From Davidsoniella eucalypti (taxonomy: Eukaryota; Ascomycota; Sordariomycetes; Microascales; Ceratocystidaceae), in NCBI GenBank assembly GCA_004009845.1, contig RMBW01000012.1, forward strand, positions 186,001-250,000: 64,000 nt of DNA, given 5' to 3'. Position numbers and translations under genes: made by a program. Position 1 is the first letter of the stretch. Every line of letters begins with the position of its first letter. Of the stretch, positions 44,580 to 57,578 are shown in pieces. The notes under the pieces are model-generated. The model worked only from the letters and a program-made list of their open reading frames with translations, was not told the DNA's origin and did not search any database.

Positions 44580-47500
44580 TCTTCTTCCCTCAAGCTCACG
44601 CATATGCTGGGATGCTGACTGTTTAACCCCTCAGCTGCACTGACCCGGAACCTCATGGAAACCAGAGCCCACTCGCTGCTGCACGCACAGCTTCTATTGC
44701 CGCTTCTTCGCTACTCCAAAGCTGCATGTTTCTTAAGCTCTTTCTCGCTACGACGCTATACTATCAGCGGTAGAGCCTTCTACAGCAAGACCGCAGATGG
44801 CCCGCCCGTCGCTAAATTGATAGTATCAAAACAATGCAGCTAGAAAAAACCTGCAGTATGTTAGTATAGATACATAGATACAGTAGTGGACATCATGTAC
44901 ACCGGCTTCGCAACGAGACAGATGCTTCCGCAGCAAGGTACCAAACGTGTCTTGTTTAGTCTGCCCTGGCCAGCGCGCACTATACACTCCACTTTCTGGT
45001 TCTCGTCTCTGGTCCTCGTTACTGGTTCACTTGTCTACCGCTATGCTCGCAATTGATCGGAAACTAGCAGATGGCATCGGCATCAGCACCAGTAATTTTG
45101 GTCTTCCAGACGGCCAAGGGGGGGGGTTGATAGATCGAGATTTGCTCTCGTCAAGTATACTAGAAGCAAGGACAAAAAGATAACAAGGAATAGAAGAGAG
45201 CAAAAATAAAAAAATTAAAAAAGACACCCCCCTCCCTGATATTAGCTCATCCAAACATGCTAGAGGACACACTTGTTCAATAGCAAGAGCTAAATCTTCT
45301 TCGAATTGCAACTTTCTATCTCGCCAGGGAAAACCCAAAAGATAGATAACTTGGTAGATTTACACAAGTATAAACAGTTGACCGTTTTGTGATTGTTCAT
45401 GATCCAACCCACAAGATAGAGCAGCGAAATTTAAACATCAAACACCTAGAATGGTCAGACTCAGCATAAAGCTCATTACAGTCACGTAAACCAAAGTAAC
45501 AAATCTCGCCTGTATCCTGATAGTGCAGTGGTGTTGACGCCGTTCTTTTCGAAATGGGTGTGTGTGATCTATCTTGTTTGTTTCACTATTCTTGCACATC
45601 TTGGTAGTTTTGGATAGCTATAGCAGCTTATACGATCGATTCTCCGTGACTACGCTTTATATTACAAGAGAAAAAGGCATGCCTATAGACTGGGCAGTAA
45701 AATCTGAGGGAAAAAAAAGCCATATGAAGATCTCCATTCAACCCCCCATGTTTTGCTCTCTTGTATATTCTTGCTGCTGCAACTACCAGCGCATCTCAAG
45801 GTTGCATCATTGTTTGCTGATATGGTTGCCTTCAACCTAAACTTTCCTAGTCATTACGATTGTTTGTGCTGAGCTACCGAGACGTTACTCATGTCAAAGC
45901 TTCCATTGCCCATCTGGTCTTTCCATTGTTTCCAAGTTTTAGACAATTGCGAGTGGCGGCAGTCACATTGCAGCATGGCATCAGACAAGTAATCTGTGCT
46001 TTTTTTTTCTGTCCTCGGTTTGTCATTCTCGGCGCTAGATGAGGCCAAAGCATTACACGAAGAGCCGACGAAGAAATCCCCTCTTTGAAATAAAAAATAA
46101 AACAAAACAAAAAAAAGGCCTACCCTCAATGTACAATACTTACCTAGCCAGTACTCTTGATTCTCTAGTCCGATAGAGATACAACCGTTATAACATAGCA
46201 CAGTAAAACCAAGTGTTACTTATAAAGGTGATGGATATGGATTTTCCTTCTCACGAATTCAATCGTGATACTGACATTTTGCAATTGCAACATTACTCTC
46301 CAAGTATCACTTTCACTTCTTTTCTACTATTAGCCACTATTAATTGTAGTTTCGCTTCCGTTTTGCGGTCACAAAAATCAACACTGCCCACCCCTCCCTC
46401 CATCGGGAGTGAAAATGTGATATGATAAGCCACGACAAGTTTAGTTTGTTACTTGCTCATGCCCAAACCCTAAACCAGATATACATAACATCCCAAAGTG
46501 ACTCTAGCAGATTGTTACTTCCGTTCACCGCTCTTCCTAATGGGCTTATCTTTGCTTTGTGCCTGAAATATGTGTGTTTAGGTTGGCCAAATAAGGGGGG
46601 CATATTTCATGGCCTTTGTTTTTGCCACTGAGAATCCCACAAAAGATGCGCAACCTATAATGTTTTGTCAGCGCTAACAAGTTAGGCCGTGTAACCCGTA
46701 TACATGGCCGAGATAACCCTAATCGTTGCCTTAATCTACATTTCTAGGAAAGTTCGCCTAAAAATCATGGATTTATGGAATCAACAGAAAGCAGCCTAGA
46801 GACTGTATTTTATCAATCAACCCAGATAAGTGTTAGCCAACTATTCTGCCTAGCATTAATTGGAACTGGAACCAGAGTTCCGACTAGGTTGAATTTTTTT
46901 TGTTCTTTTTTTGTTCTTTTAGGTTTTTTTGTTTTTAGTTGAATGCCGACCCCTTCGTATGAAAGTCATATACTCATGTTTGACGGCCTCGAAATATTCT
47001 ACGTAAAAATGATAAAGTAAAGGGTTTAGACAAAATGGAGTCCAAGGACCTAAATTCATGCATTCTCTTTTTTCTTTTCTTTTTTAACCTAGACGCGGAA
47101 GCGGCCCGGAAAGGTAGGGATCAAGTAGATAGAAGTTGCTATATTATGTTAAGAGAACACATGGGCTAAGAATATTTACTTGGTCTGTCCACACCTAGAT
47201 CGACCAGGCTCTGAAACATATCTTTTAGCATGATGAAAAAACGACAAATTTCCAAAGAAAACAAGTCAAATTTAGGAGAGATAAAAAGTATGGAAGCAAA
47301 AAAAAAAAAAAAAAAGCTTGGACCTACATATCTTGATTGTCTTCGACAACGTGGGATTTTGGTGTTCTAAGATCTGTGTGAGCTATAGTAGTATTTTCCT
47401 CGGATCTTAGTTTCCACCTTGGCGAAAGAAAGAAAGAAAGTTAGTGACAACGCAAAGGCCAACGTCTATCAAGAGAGATATATTGCGTAGAGATGGAGGA

Positions 47501-50500
47501 GACGTAAGAACTAGAAGGAACTGGTAGGACTAGTAAGTGTCCACTATATGCAAGTTTAGGCTTGGACAAAAGGACAAAAAAGGGTACTACAGCTTTGGAT
47601 AAAACCAGTGGTCCAACTAAAAAGCCCAAGGCCTGCATAAAAGACCGGCGTGCCTATTACGTAGTTTAGCTACGAATATCATGTTACAATGTAGAACCGT
47701 CGAGCAAGAAAAAAAAAAGTAACAAAAATATCCGATTCTTTTCTTTTCTCCTTACACTGAGATGTTCTCCCGGCTTTGGGATAAGGGTCTTTTTGTTCGT
47801 ATGTTAGTTGAGATATCCAGTCTGTGTCATTCATGCATGATACAAAGTGTATCTTCTAGATAAAGTGTATCTTGTAAATGTAGTTGACTTTGAAGGGGGG
47901 GAGAGAGAGCCTGAAGATCCTTTCCTTTTCTTGACAACACCCATTCATTTATGGTGATTGGGGATAAATTATAGGGTTTCGGAGATATACAGACGGAGAT
48001 GGAAATAAATCTGTAGTTGACGCATACCAAAACCAGGAGTTGAGGTTGTAGTTGTATACGTGGGCTGGGCTGGGGTGGTTATGGAGTCTTTCCAGTACCA
48101 ACTAATATTTCCCGTACAAGTCAAATTTGCCGACCTTGAATGCCTTTCTTTTTTTCTGGAAGTTGGATGTATCTGAAACTAACCAATAAATAAAAATTGC
48201 CGTAAAGAACGCCTTTTTCTTTTTTTTTTCTCCCTAGAGGGATTCGTACCAAAGTATAACAACCACTAACAAGAAATGCTGGGAGGATGGACAAAACACT
48301 CGAATACCGAAGAAACATCAAGATTTTTAAGACTCTTGTGTTAATGGCAGATATAGATGTAAAAGAAAATAACACAAGAAAGGACACCTAAAACATCACG
48401 TTAGTCATAAGTGGGTTGACAGATTCATGCCGCTTCTAGCGGTCTGTTCGCCCGCTTTGAAGCTTTTTGTTTGAATCTGGCAGTTATACCATCCAAGATA
48501 TTGATATGTATCGTATTGGAGAAGAGAAGAGACAAAGGAGAGATTATTAGCTCACCTAAACTTATGCATGGATACGTTTACATACGGTACATATCTTGAA
48601 GAAGATCGCTTTCGAAGTTGGAAGAACAAGGCTGTCACCAATGTATAGGGTTATGTTAATATTCTACTTGTGATATACTGCACTTTGATAGCTATCAGAA
48701 CTATAGCAAACGGCACTGACAGCTCATCATTCTTTGTCCTGTAGTTTCATGATGCGCCGATCATTGAACGACCTGCGCGTCTACATGTTATTCGAGTTAC
48801 TGTTTTCTCAGTCTCACTATTCTTGTACCCGGTGCATGAATGGATCGTCGTTATGCTCCGCGTAAAGCAGGCCTGATTTTTTTTCTTTTTCTTTTCTTTC
48901 TTCGTGACAGGGGATATACGAAGAAACAAGAAAGAATAGATCCCACATCGTATCTTCCAAGGCAATTTTCAAAAAATAAAAATAAAAATAACATGCATTC
49001 TAATGAGATATCTTGGTTGTCAGACAAAGAAAATAGATTTCAGACCCTCACCCCCACTTGTCACTGCTAATTTTCTCTCTTGTTCATCCGTTCATCTCTT
49101 GAAATTCATGCTGATTCTCTCATCATCACGAGATTTGACAAAGCGTCTTCTTGCCCCCCCCCCTCCCTTAGCCCCAGAACATTCATAACCCTAGTCATAA
49201 CAAGTTGAGGAGCTAGGGTTCTTGAACATGTTTTAGTGCGAGGAGAATAAAAACGTTGGTGAATTCGATCGTTTTCTTTCTACAAAACAAGGAGAAAGAC
49301 ATGAACATGGGATCCTAGAAAAAAAAACGTCGTCGTCTTCTTTTATTTTTTCGTCTTATGACAGCGGAAAATCACAAGCCCACGGCCGATCCGGGGACAA
49401 GGGCCTGTTTCCAATCCAGTGGGAACAACGCTACCAAGTAAACACCCTAAAAGGCCCTGTCGAAGTAGAAGACTCGCGAGAAGTTAACCTAATGGTAGAT
49501 GCAGGTCTCTGTTCGTCTGGTTTTTTTCTTTGTTCTTGGGTTTTTTTTTCCCCTACACACTTTATCTTCTCCTCTTCTCTCGGACTTGTCTATTTTTTCC
49601 TTGCCCTCTGGCGATCCTTTCATTTAGCCCATATCATGCTTTAGATAGAGAACATTACAACGGGACAGGTCTAGTAGCTTTGGCTACCGCCGTATTGCGT
49701 AGATGGGAATACGATCTCGCTGCTATAGCAGAGGCATTGAGCTGTGTCTTGAGGGGAACTAAGCACGGCTGAGATCCCGCCTCCCCGGTGAATTAATGTA
49801 TATACATTGACGACTACTCAATGTGCAGTAACAGAGGCGATCGTCGACGTCGACCAGCCTTTTTGCTGATCTTTTTTTTGCTTTACTGCTGTCTACATGC
49901 ATTAGTCAAGTCAATCTCGGAGATCTCGACAGCGCTTGACGCGGCCGAGATATGAGATGAAAACCCATGGCCGGGAGATTAACTTGAGCTACAGTAGCAT
50001 CACGACCCATTGTCTGAGCTCTCTTTCTCTTTTTCTTTGTCTCCCTCCTTCTCCTTCTTTTGCGGCTTCTCTCGGGTTGGAAGACGGCGAGAAAATCGTT
50101 ACTGTTTCGTGTGTCGCTCATGTGCGAACATAAAGCACATTTAGTCCTTGTAAAAAAAATAAAAATAAAAAGAATAAACAAAAGAGGCTACTACTAGCTT
50201 ACGCTGCAACTATGCAACGTGTAAGATGCTAGCTATCATCTTTCTATTACTAACGAGAAGATAGTCTAGGCTTGCCTCATGGACTACGTGTACAGGCAAA
50301 AAAAAAAGGCTTCTGACTACAATTACATGCAATGTCATTTATTCGACTGAGATAACGATATCAAGCTGGCTTGGCTATGCTGATCGGCAGTTTTTGGTTC
50401 TTCCGGACGCCACAAAGCTACTTTACTTTGTCTGATGGTTTTTTTTTCTCTATCGTTATCATATTTCACAAATCTATGTACGCGAAGTCAAGCGGTCTTT

Positions 50501-52852
50501 ATCCATGTTCTTGTTGTATTTGTAGTTTTAAGCTGCAATATGCGAGCTCCCATTCAAAAGCCATCAAAATACAACAGAAGACACTCGTATGGTGATATTA
50601 GATCTCGCTGAACCATCGACTATGCGACACGAAGGGCTAGACCCTTCGCTATGCTTTCTCGTCTAAATAAACCCGGCAAATCATCACGAGCCATCAGCCA
50701 AAGAAACATCAACTACAGATATCTGCTGCTAGTCTAGCAAGTCCTTATCACTGCAACCACAATATCTGCGTTTTCCAGCCTACAAACTAGCCTATTCCCC
50801 CATTGGGGCCAGTGCATATGGACAATGCAAGACTGCAGCCAATGCAAGACTGCCACACGAGAAAAGCTGAATATCTGTCTTGCTATTCACATATCCTTAT
50901 CTTGTAGTCCGACCCAGCTCAGGCATAGCAGCGACTAAGCGAAGGAAAAGGCTGGCTTGCCAATGGCTTGCTTGGGAGAACCAGGGGGCTCGAGTAAGCC
51001 AAAGGTTAGAATGGCATTGAGTAAGCTTCCACACCATGATGGTGGACGTTGATCTGTCGGCTGGTTAGAAAGGGTTTGTCCTTGGTCTTTGCCTGCTGTA
51101 GATCGTCTGGAAAAGGACCGACATGCATGAATAGCTTCCTTAGCGGTTGGTTTTCAAGTCATGCTCACAAGCCTACGCCTGGGTTCAGAGCTCTTCATCC
51201 GGCATAGCATCCCCTGTAGAAATGTTACCCATACAAAGCTCGACCTGGAGAAGACCCTAGCTTGTTAGGATGGCTCAGAGCTAGGCTTAGCTCGACTTAC
51301 AGCTTTTGGTTTTGGTTTGTTGTTTTGCCGGCTCTGTTCGTCCAGTTTTAGGTCCAGATTAACTATATGCCTCGGCACTAAGCCCTGTTGCTAGTGAAAA
51401 AGCCCTTTTTATTTTATTTATTAATTATTCTATATTTATATGTTTTTTATGCAAGATGATGATATTCCCGTATTATACGCCATATCTTCACATTTACATA
51501 TTTACATACCAGAAAGAAATAGTTATTCCCAGAAAAGAAGGGGTTCCTCAGGGTTTGCATACATGATGTCTCGGTTTCTTAACCTGTAGAATAACGTACG
51601 CGTCCTTCCTTCTTGAAAGCTAGCTTGTGCCGCGCACTAATGTAGACAAGATATTTATATGAGTGGTTATAGTAGGAGTACGATATATGTATACTATAGA
51701 GTGTACTGATCCACCCAATGTTTTAGCGTGGGAAACAACGGGCAACCTGTGTTTTCCGGCATCTGATGTGTGCTAAATTGTATTGTTAGAGGGCCAAACT
51801 ATTGTTTGACTTGACATGTTTTGTTTGCTACTGCAGGATGTCTTTCTTTTCAAGGAGATGATGCATTGGGCCGCTCTCAACCCAAAAAAAAGGTTAAAAA
51901 GACACCAGTCTATATTTTACAAACTGTACATAGCAGCCACCGCACTTATCTGCGGGCGCATGAGGGTTACGTTAACAGCTGGCAGAACAAACCATAAGAA
52001 CGCTGACACAAAGAAGGAAAGGAGCAAAGAAGGCGTGGGTTACCTGCATGTTACTAGTGCTAGCGTCAAGCATTGCTTAAGCATGTCTACAACTATACAT
52101 ATACATATACAATATAAGTACATATACAAATGATTGTTCATCAGAGTCGAGTAGCATACATCCCACGAAAGATATTCAGGGCTGTAGAACGAATGGCAAC
52201 GAACAGGTAAATGGCTAGGAGCCTGATACAGACTTGGAAGAGACTCAGTCGAACAGTCTAGAATACGGTGCTTCGTGTCTTGGTTTGTCTCCTGCCGTGG
52301 CATCGGGCTGGCTGACAGGCTAGAAGGAATTCTGTACTTAGATGTCACTACTAGTGATAGCGATGTTACGTCTCCCTCTTCGGCTCGGACATGAGAACGG
52401 GGAGACAGAGGACGTATTAGCATCTATACATTATGAAAAAGCGAGAGAAAAGGAGGAGCGCAGAGACGGGGGGTTTTCGATAGCAAGAATGAAAACGAGC
52501 AAAGAAGATACAGAACGCCAGCCTATTGGAGATGCAGGATAGAAGATGGAAGGGAGTAAACAAAAAGGAAGCCCTCGCTTGTATTCTCTGCCCCTCTCTC
52601 TTGTCGGCATCCTGCCTAATTACTGCGACCTGCGACACAGAAAAAGAGAGGGGCAAAACATAGTCGTAAACAAGCAGAGCAGTCACTTTCTGCAGTTACT
52701 CATCCAGAAAAAAGGACAACCAGGATGGAAGTTCGCTAGGCTATTGCCAGGCGGGCGCACGTAGCTATCGTCAACCCAGGAACGGGTTATTGCCGTCGTA
52801 TGGATGGACCAGAGAAGCTGCGCTACTGCATTCAGCAGCGTTAGCAGTTGAT

Positions 52853-52876
52853 GGATTTCTGGATTTCTGGATTTCT
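52853..52876. repeat. Three tandem copies of GGATTTCT
   Basis: The 8-bp unit GGATTTCT is repeated three times without change. No gene is near; it is listed as a simple repeat only. Confidence 0.8.
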
Positions 52877-55800
52877 CTCTTGCAACTCTATGTATCTGTA
52901 CTATCTGTATGCCTTCGGATGGCAATGCAGCGGCCGTGCGGTGCGATGCGGTAGTGGTTTCATTTTTATTGCAGCGGCTTGACGTCCGCCTGTCGAGAGT
53001 GCTACCAAATCTTTGTTCATGTTCTGTTTTTTTTCGGAGCCGAGAATGCAGGTTTAAACCACTATCACCAAGAATGCGACCTTCTTGGCTGCTCCTGCTG
53101 TTTTTTTTGTACTATGAATTTCTCATTGGTGGTAGGAATAGGAATATATTGATGTTTTTGGGAATGCCCTAACTTTGGAAATAGAAATTTTAGAAATATG
53201 CCCCGTTAGGACTGGAAATCTCCATAACATAACGGACTATCAGTTGGCCGAGAACCGGCCATGCTGTATCATCAGCTTCTATTTCGTACACTCCCAACAA
53301 GATGACGTTGTTTAGCCCTTGGAAATCAAAAGTCAGATGGAACCATACCCAGGCCGGCCAAACCAATGATTTTCTACTCCGACATTTGCCTGTCTTTCGC
53401 ATATTCAACTTAGCAGCGTATCTATTTGTATACACATATCAGCACAGCTTGTATTTCTATCTCTGTCATTGCAAGCATCCAGCTGATGTGATGTCATATC
53501 ATGCTATATATCGGGCAAAGCTTCGGAAACGGCCATTTCGCCCTAACATTGTTAATTTAAGGCGCAGATGCTCAAAAACTAGCACCCGAATTAGTCTGAG
53601 AAAAGAAAAAAAAAAAGACAATTAGGCAGCAATCACAATTACTAGTGCAGAATGTTTCGGCGGCTGTGAAAATATTAATAAAGTGCCGCTCACGAGGTAC
53701 AGACTTATCTCAGACCACTCAAGTGACCAAGCCCAATTTCGCCTTTGTTGTTTTCGCTCACTTTCTTTCTTATTGTGGCTATCTACGTATCTCGCTTGAA
53801 AGCCATAATCTACCAGTATTCCATGTTATACATACATAGCTCTCCGTAGACAGAAACAAAGAGCTGTTCAACAAACTGAGGCCCCATCGTAGGATCAGGC
53901 CGGGTGCAGCTGATGTACAATGTAGATAACATTGAGTTGTAACATAGCCAGCGAAACAATCACACGGGCCAACTTATACCGTCTTCTTTCCTCGTTGCCT
54001 TGCATCGCGGGTTTGAGAGAGCATCAGCAGGCCGCTTTTGCTGACGGTTTCAATCCAAATATAGATCAAGAAAAAGAGGAAAAAAAGGCAAATCTCTAGC
54101 TGGCTCTTCACAGCCAATAATACTCTAGTTAGGCCTAAATCTCCCATCACTAGACAATTGCACCAAAATTCTGAGTCACATGCTAGGCTTCCTCGCCGTA
54201 GATGGGCGTCATCACATGAGTATGTTCACATAATGACAGGGCATCATCTTATCCATAGCATTAGGAATCTCGACGGTATAGCCATTAGTTATGCTGTGTT
54301 ATAAGGCTATTTATTGTATAGTATGACATGTACAGATATACGTACTAACGTGGTGGTGGCACTCTATAGCACTCTACAACTGTTAGTTGCCCGATTGATT
54401 CGTTGGCCCAGCCACTAATGACTTAACTTGGTAATACATGGTCAGTAGTTTTATACATGTACAGGTAACTTGTAACATGTACTTTTATTGTACACATTGT
54501 ACATGTATCTTTGTTGAAAATGGCGGTGAGCATCAGAACTAACTATCAGCCAATCAGTCTATCCTATCCACTTTTGTCCTAGTGTCCAGTTCGGCTCACA
54601 TTCTGACAGACTTCAACAACGACCAACCATTAGTAGTCCGACCCACTTTTTCCCCTTCCATTCCCACATCCACCCAACACCTAAACAGAAAAAGAAGACA
54701 AAAGGAACTTACTTGAAGGAAGCCATTTTGCCTAGCTTCCGGGGTCCACTTCTGACAGCCGTATTCCGCCAATCAGCCATCACGCTTATCGTTGCAGCCC
54801 AAACAACAACGAACAGAGGAAAAAAGGGCGGTTGCCTTAAAGAGACAGAGTATGTACAGATACTTCTAGTTGTATCGATATGCACGCGACAACATAACAT
54901 CTGCTTTGGTGGCTTTTAACTAGCCAGAGATCATCCGTCCTTCCAGTAGCCTCTTTTGGTGGGCTTTTCTTTTGTGGCATAACATGCAACCTAAGCCAAC
55001 ATCCCACTCGCCAAAGTCTTTCTACAGCTAACTCTGTGACTCGAAGTCTGCAACTTCAAGGGTTGGGTGGGATGCAATCGTGTGGGTGGGTTCTTGTTTT
55101 GCTCCATCTTCCTATTGCTTTATCGCTGCAACACTGCTGAGGTCTCGGGTCTTGGGCAACTTTTATTTCTTGTTTTCTTCACTGCTTGTTCCCGTGCCAA
55201 TTTTCACGCTCTGGACTAGAATATGAGCGATATATTTGGTTCCCCTCTCCATTGCTCCTTCTTCTTGGCCTCTGATTTCGAACTATGAGGACTTTTTCTT
55301 CTTCCAAACAAGATAAACAAGCAACAGAAAATAACCAAAAATCAAAGAGCCCGTCAGCCATTGGCTGGGCTCGGTTCGTTTATGCAACTGCGGCCTTTTT
55401 GGTGTGCATATATCGCGGTGCCATTTTAGCTGTGCGCTGCACCCAATGTATCGCTATTTGCATATTTATATGCACACATTACATTACATATCTGCGCTTG
55501 GGGTATGATACATTCATATTTATGTCTCTAAGCTGACGGGGGATAAAATGGATATCTCCATATAGTAATCCTCTAGCAGCATATCCCATTTAAATAGGAC
55601 TAGAGCTAGCCCGTCTGGGACTTACATATGACTAGCACATATGTACAAATACAAATAGTACTAGTTTATGTACATAATTAGTTACATACTTCCTCGTACC
55701 TAAGCCTAACCTACAACCCCTTGCGCAGTTTAGCTACCTGCTACATGCAACCTACAACTTGCACCGGGACTTTAGACACCCGGAAAGCCAGTGGTAGCAA

Positions 55801-56719
55801 CATCTGCCCGTCTTTATTGGTTACTTCTGACGCAGTAGAAACAACAGCTGCAGCAGCTGATGCTGATACGGATGATGATGACTGTAATAATAAAAAAGCA
55901 GGCCATAAGTGCCATAAATGTGAATACATCAGCAATCTCTCAAAAAGAAAAAGAAGAAAAAAAACAGGTCAGGTCAGACCCGTCGGTTACAGTAGCCCAA
56001 GGCATATACGGACAAGATACATCTGTATATAATTTTCTGTGCACAATGTATCTATACACACCTACCACCAATACTTGAATCTACAAAATCCTAATCAAGA
56101 CCAAGTAAGATTTCCAGATCGAGCCGTCCGACCTAGCCCTGCCTGCAGAATACTTGCTACACCAGAGTACCCTCAAAAGCCTACAGAAAAGCAAAAAGAG
56201 AGTCTCGGAATGCGTGACGTGGAAACCCACCCGGCATCTACTTGCAGCCACTATATATGTATGTGTATCAGAATGTAGCATCGTTTGGCAAAAGCGGCAG
56301 AGCTGCATAGTACACGTACATATGTACAGATAGATATGCATACATATACTGGAAGTGTAAGTACCCGTGGTTTCAGTGAGTTGACCATACGGACCGTTTC
56401 TGGTACTATGTTTTTATGTTATTTATATAGGAATTTACGGGGGTCACATGCTAAGTATGTGGTATGTACGACTCTCTACTATAGCAACACACTACTACAT
56501 TATTCAACACTGGACTGGCTATATTTCAATGTGGATGCAATGTATGGATATCTGGTTGTGATGCCCGCATTAACTGAGTGCCATGCATGTGGTAATGTAG
56601 GTACCTGTACCTACTATAGCATCTCGCGTATGGCTGAGAAGTACTGTTGTGGATGTGATCGTTGCTCCATAAGCCTAGGAAGACACTCGTTAATGCACTA
56701 TATCCCATCCGCTCACAAC

Positions 56720-57031
56720 TAGTTTCTTTTCGCTTCGTAAGCGGTATGTCTGCGTTGGTCTAGTAGACGCACATCCAGTCTTTGTCAGTGGCTATACCAA
56801 AGTCGACTGCTTACGCGAAACCCCGTGCCTTGCGGGTGATATATTCCATTTCACTTTCTTGCTGGCAGTTTCTACGGTTGTTACCTGTGATGGTTCAAGA
56901 CTACCGGCTGTTGACATCTCATATACATTGATTCTCTAACGAGTTCCTCGTGGTATACTTTCATCGATATAGTGTTGATCAGGTCACTGCTTGTTCCTTT
57001 TTCACAGGATCAACATGAGATTCTTTTTTTC
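56720..57031 (+). ncRNA. Candidate structured RNA, possibly a Pol III transcript
   Basis: The segment folds repeatedly on paper. TTTCGC (56,728-56,733) pairs with GCGAAA (56,815-56,820), and after a TTC bulge nine further bases (56,737-56,745) pair with 56,806-56,814, making a 15-bp stem closing about 60 nt. Inside it are TGT..GCGT/ACGCACA (56,747-56,773) and CTTTG/CAAAG. Downstream follow CCCG/CGGG (56,822-56,836), ACGAG-TTC-CTCGT (56,939-56,951) and TGTTGATC/GATCAACA (56,973-57,015). GGTTCAAGAC at 56,892-56,901 fits a Pol III B box, TGGCTATACC at 56,789-56,798 is a weak A box, and seven T at 57,024-57,030 could end transcription. I do not recognise RNase P, MRP, SRP, U snRNA or U3 motifs. 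Strand and ends are inferred. Confidence 0.4.
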
Positions 57032-57353
57032 TATGCCATAGAACTATTGTTAAGTGTATGTGATATTATCAATAACTTTGTAATTCCCATCTATTGACCC
57101 TTATACAACATGATAATGGAATACTTTGAATGTAGACCACATGTCGCTTCTTTTATATGATATTGACTTGCATGGTGTAAATATACTTGATCGTAAAATG
57201 ATCGCCCCGATAGACTATCATTGCGACTACCAGAAACGATGAACTAATAATTAATTCGAAAAATACATTTCATACTATTTTCTATTGTCATTTCCACGTT
57301 CATGAACTACACGATTTGTTCAATGCCGAAGATTTCGCTATGAAATTACATTA

Positions 57354-57383
57354 TAGGGTTACGATAGCATGACTATTAGGGTA
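57354..57383 (+). promoter_or_regulatory. Paired telobox-like motifs upstream of YOS9
   Basis: TAGGGTTA at 57,354-57,361 and TTAGGGTA at 57,376-57,383 lie 196-225 bp before the YOS9 ATG, in the same orientation. They resemble the paired motif before GON7. Confidence 0.4.
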
Positions 57384-57578
57384 AGGAGTGCCCTATCGGA
57401 TAAATATCGGAGTATCTACTTTAATACAGACCACTTTGCGATAACCAGGCTTGTCGCATGAAGTATGATCTTGGATTGGAAGCTTGGTATAGATTGCGAT
57501 TTCAATAGCCATGGCTATGCCCTTTCCCGTTTATAGATGAAGCTAGAATATCAAGATATACCATAAATCACAATCGCA

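Larger units (their letters stand above)
42990..57578. other. Gene-free block of about 14.6 kb
   Basis: No protein gene is supported. From 43,000 to 43,560 the plus strand is purine-rich and probably is the leader and promoter of the transcription-factor gene (TATATAAG-type sites lie at 43,147-43,157 and near 43,385). The rest is A/T-rich with a 17-bp C run (44,563-44,579), telobox-like motifs near 46,463, 46,715, 49,187 and 57,354, a three-copy 8-bp repeat (52,853-52,876) and many ACATGTAC words near 54,450. A structured segment at 56,720-57,030 is listed separately. No transposase, rRNA or tRNA is recognised. Confidence 0.6.

Noticed and set aside
44655..44843. Frame with a mitochondrial-presequence-like stretch (SLRRYTISGRAFYSKTADG)
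   Set aside because: It stops soon after, and I found no convincing splice to a following exon.
49530..49772. Open frame of 80 codons with a hydrophobic start
   Set aside because: The Phe/Leu-rich start comes from a T-rich tract, and the rest resembles no known protein.
54709..54900. Minus-strand frame ending MASFK followed by a GTAAGT donor
   Set aside because: The donor is good, but no acceptor leads to a recognisable or long second exon; probably chance.
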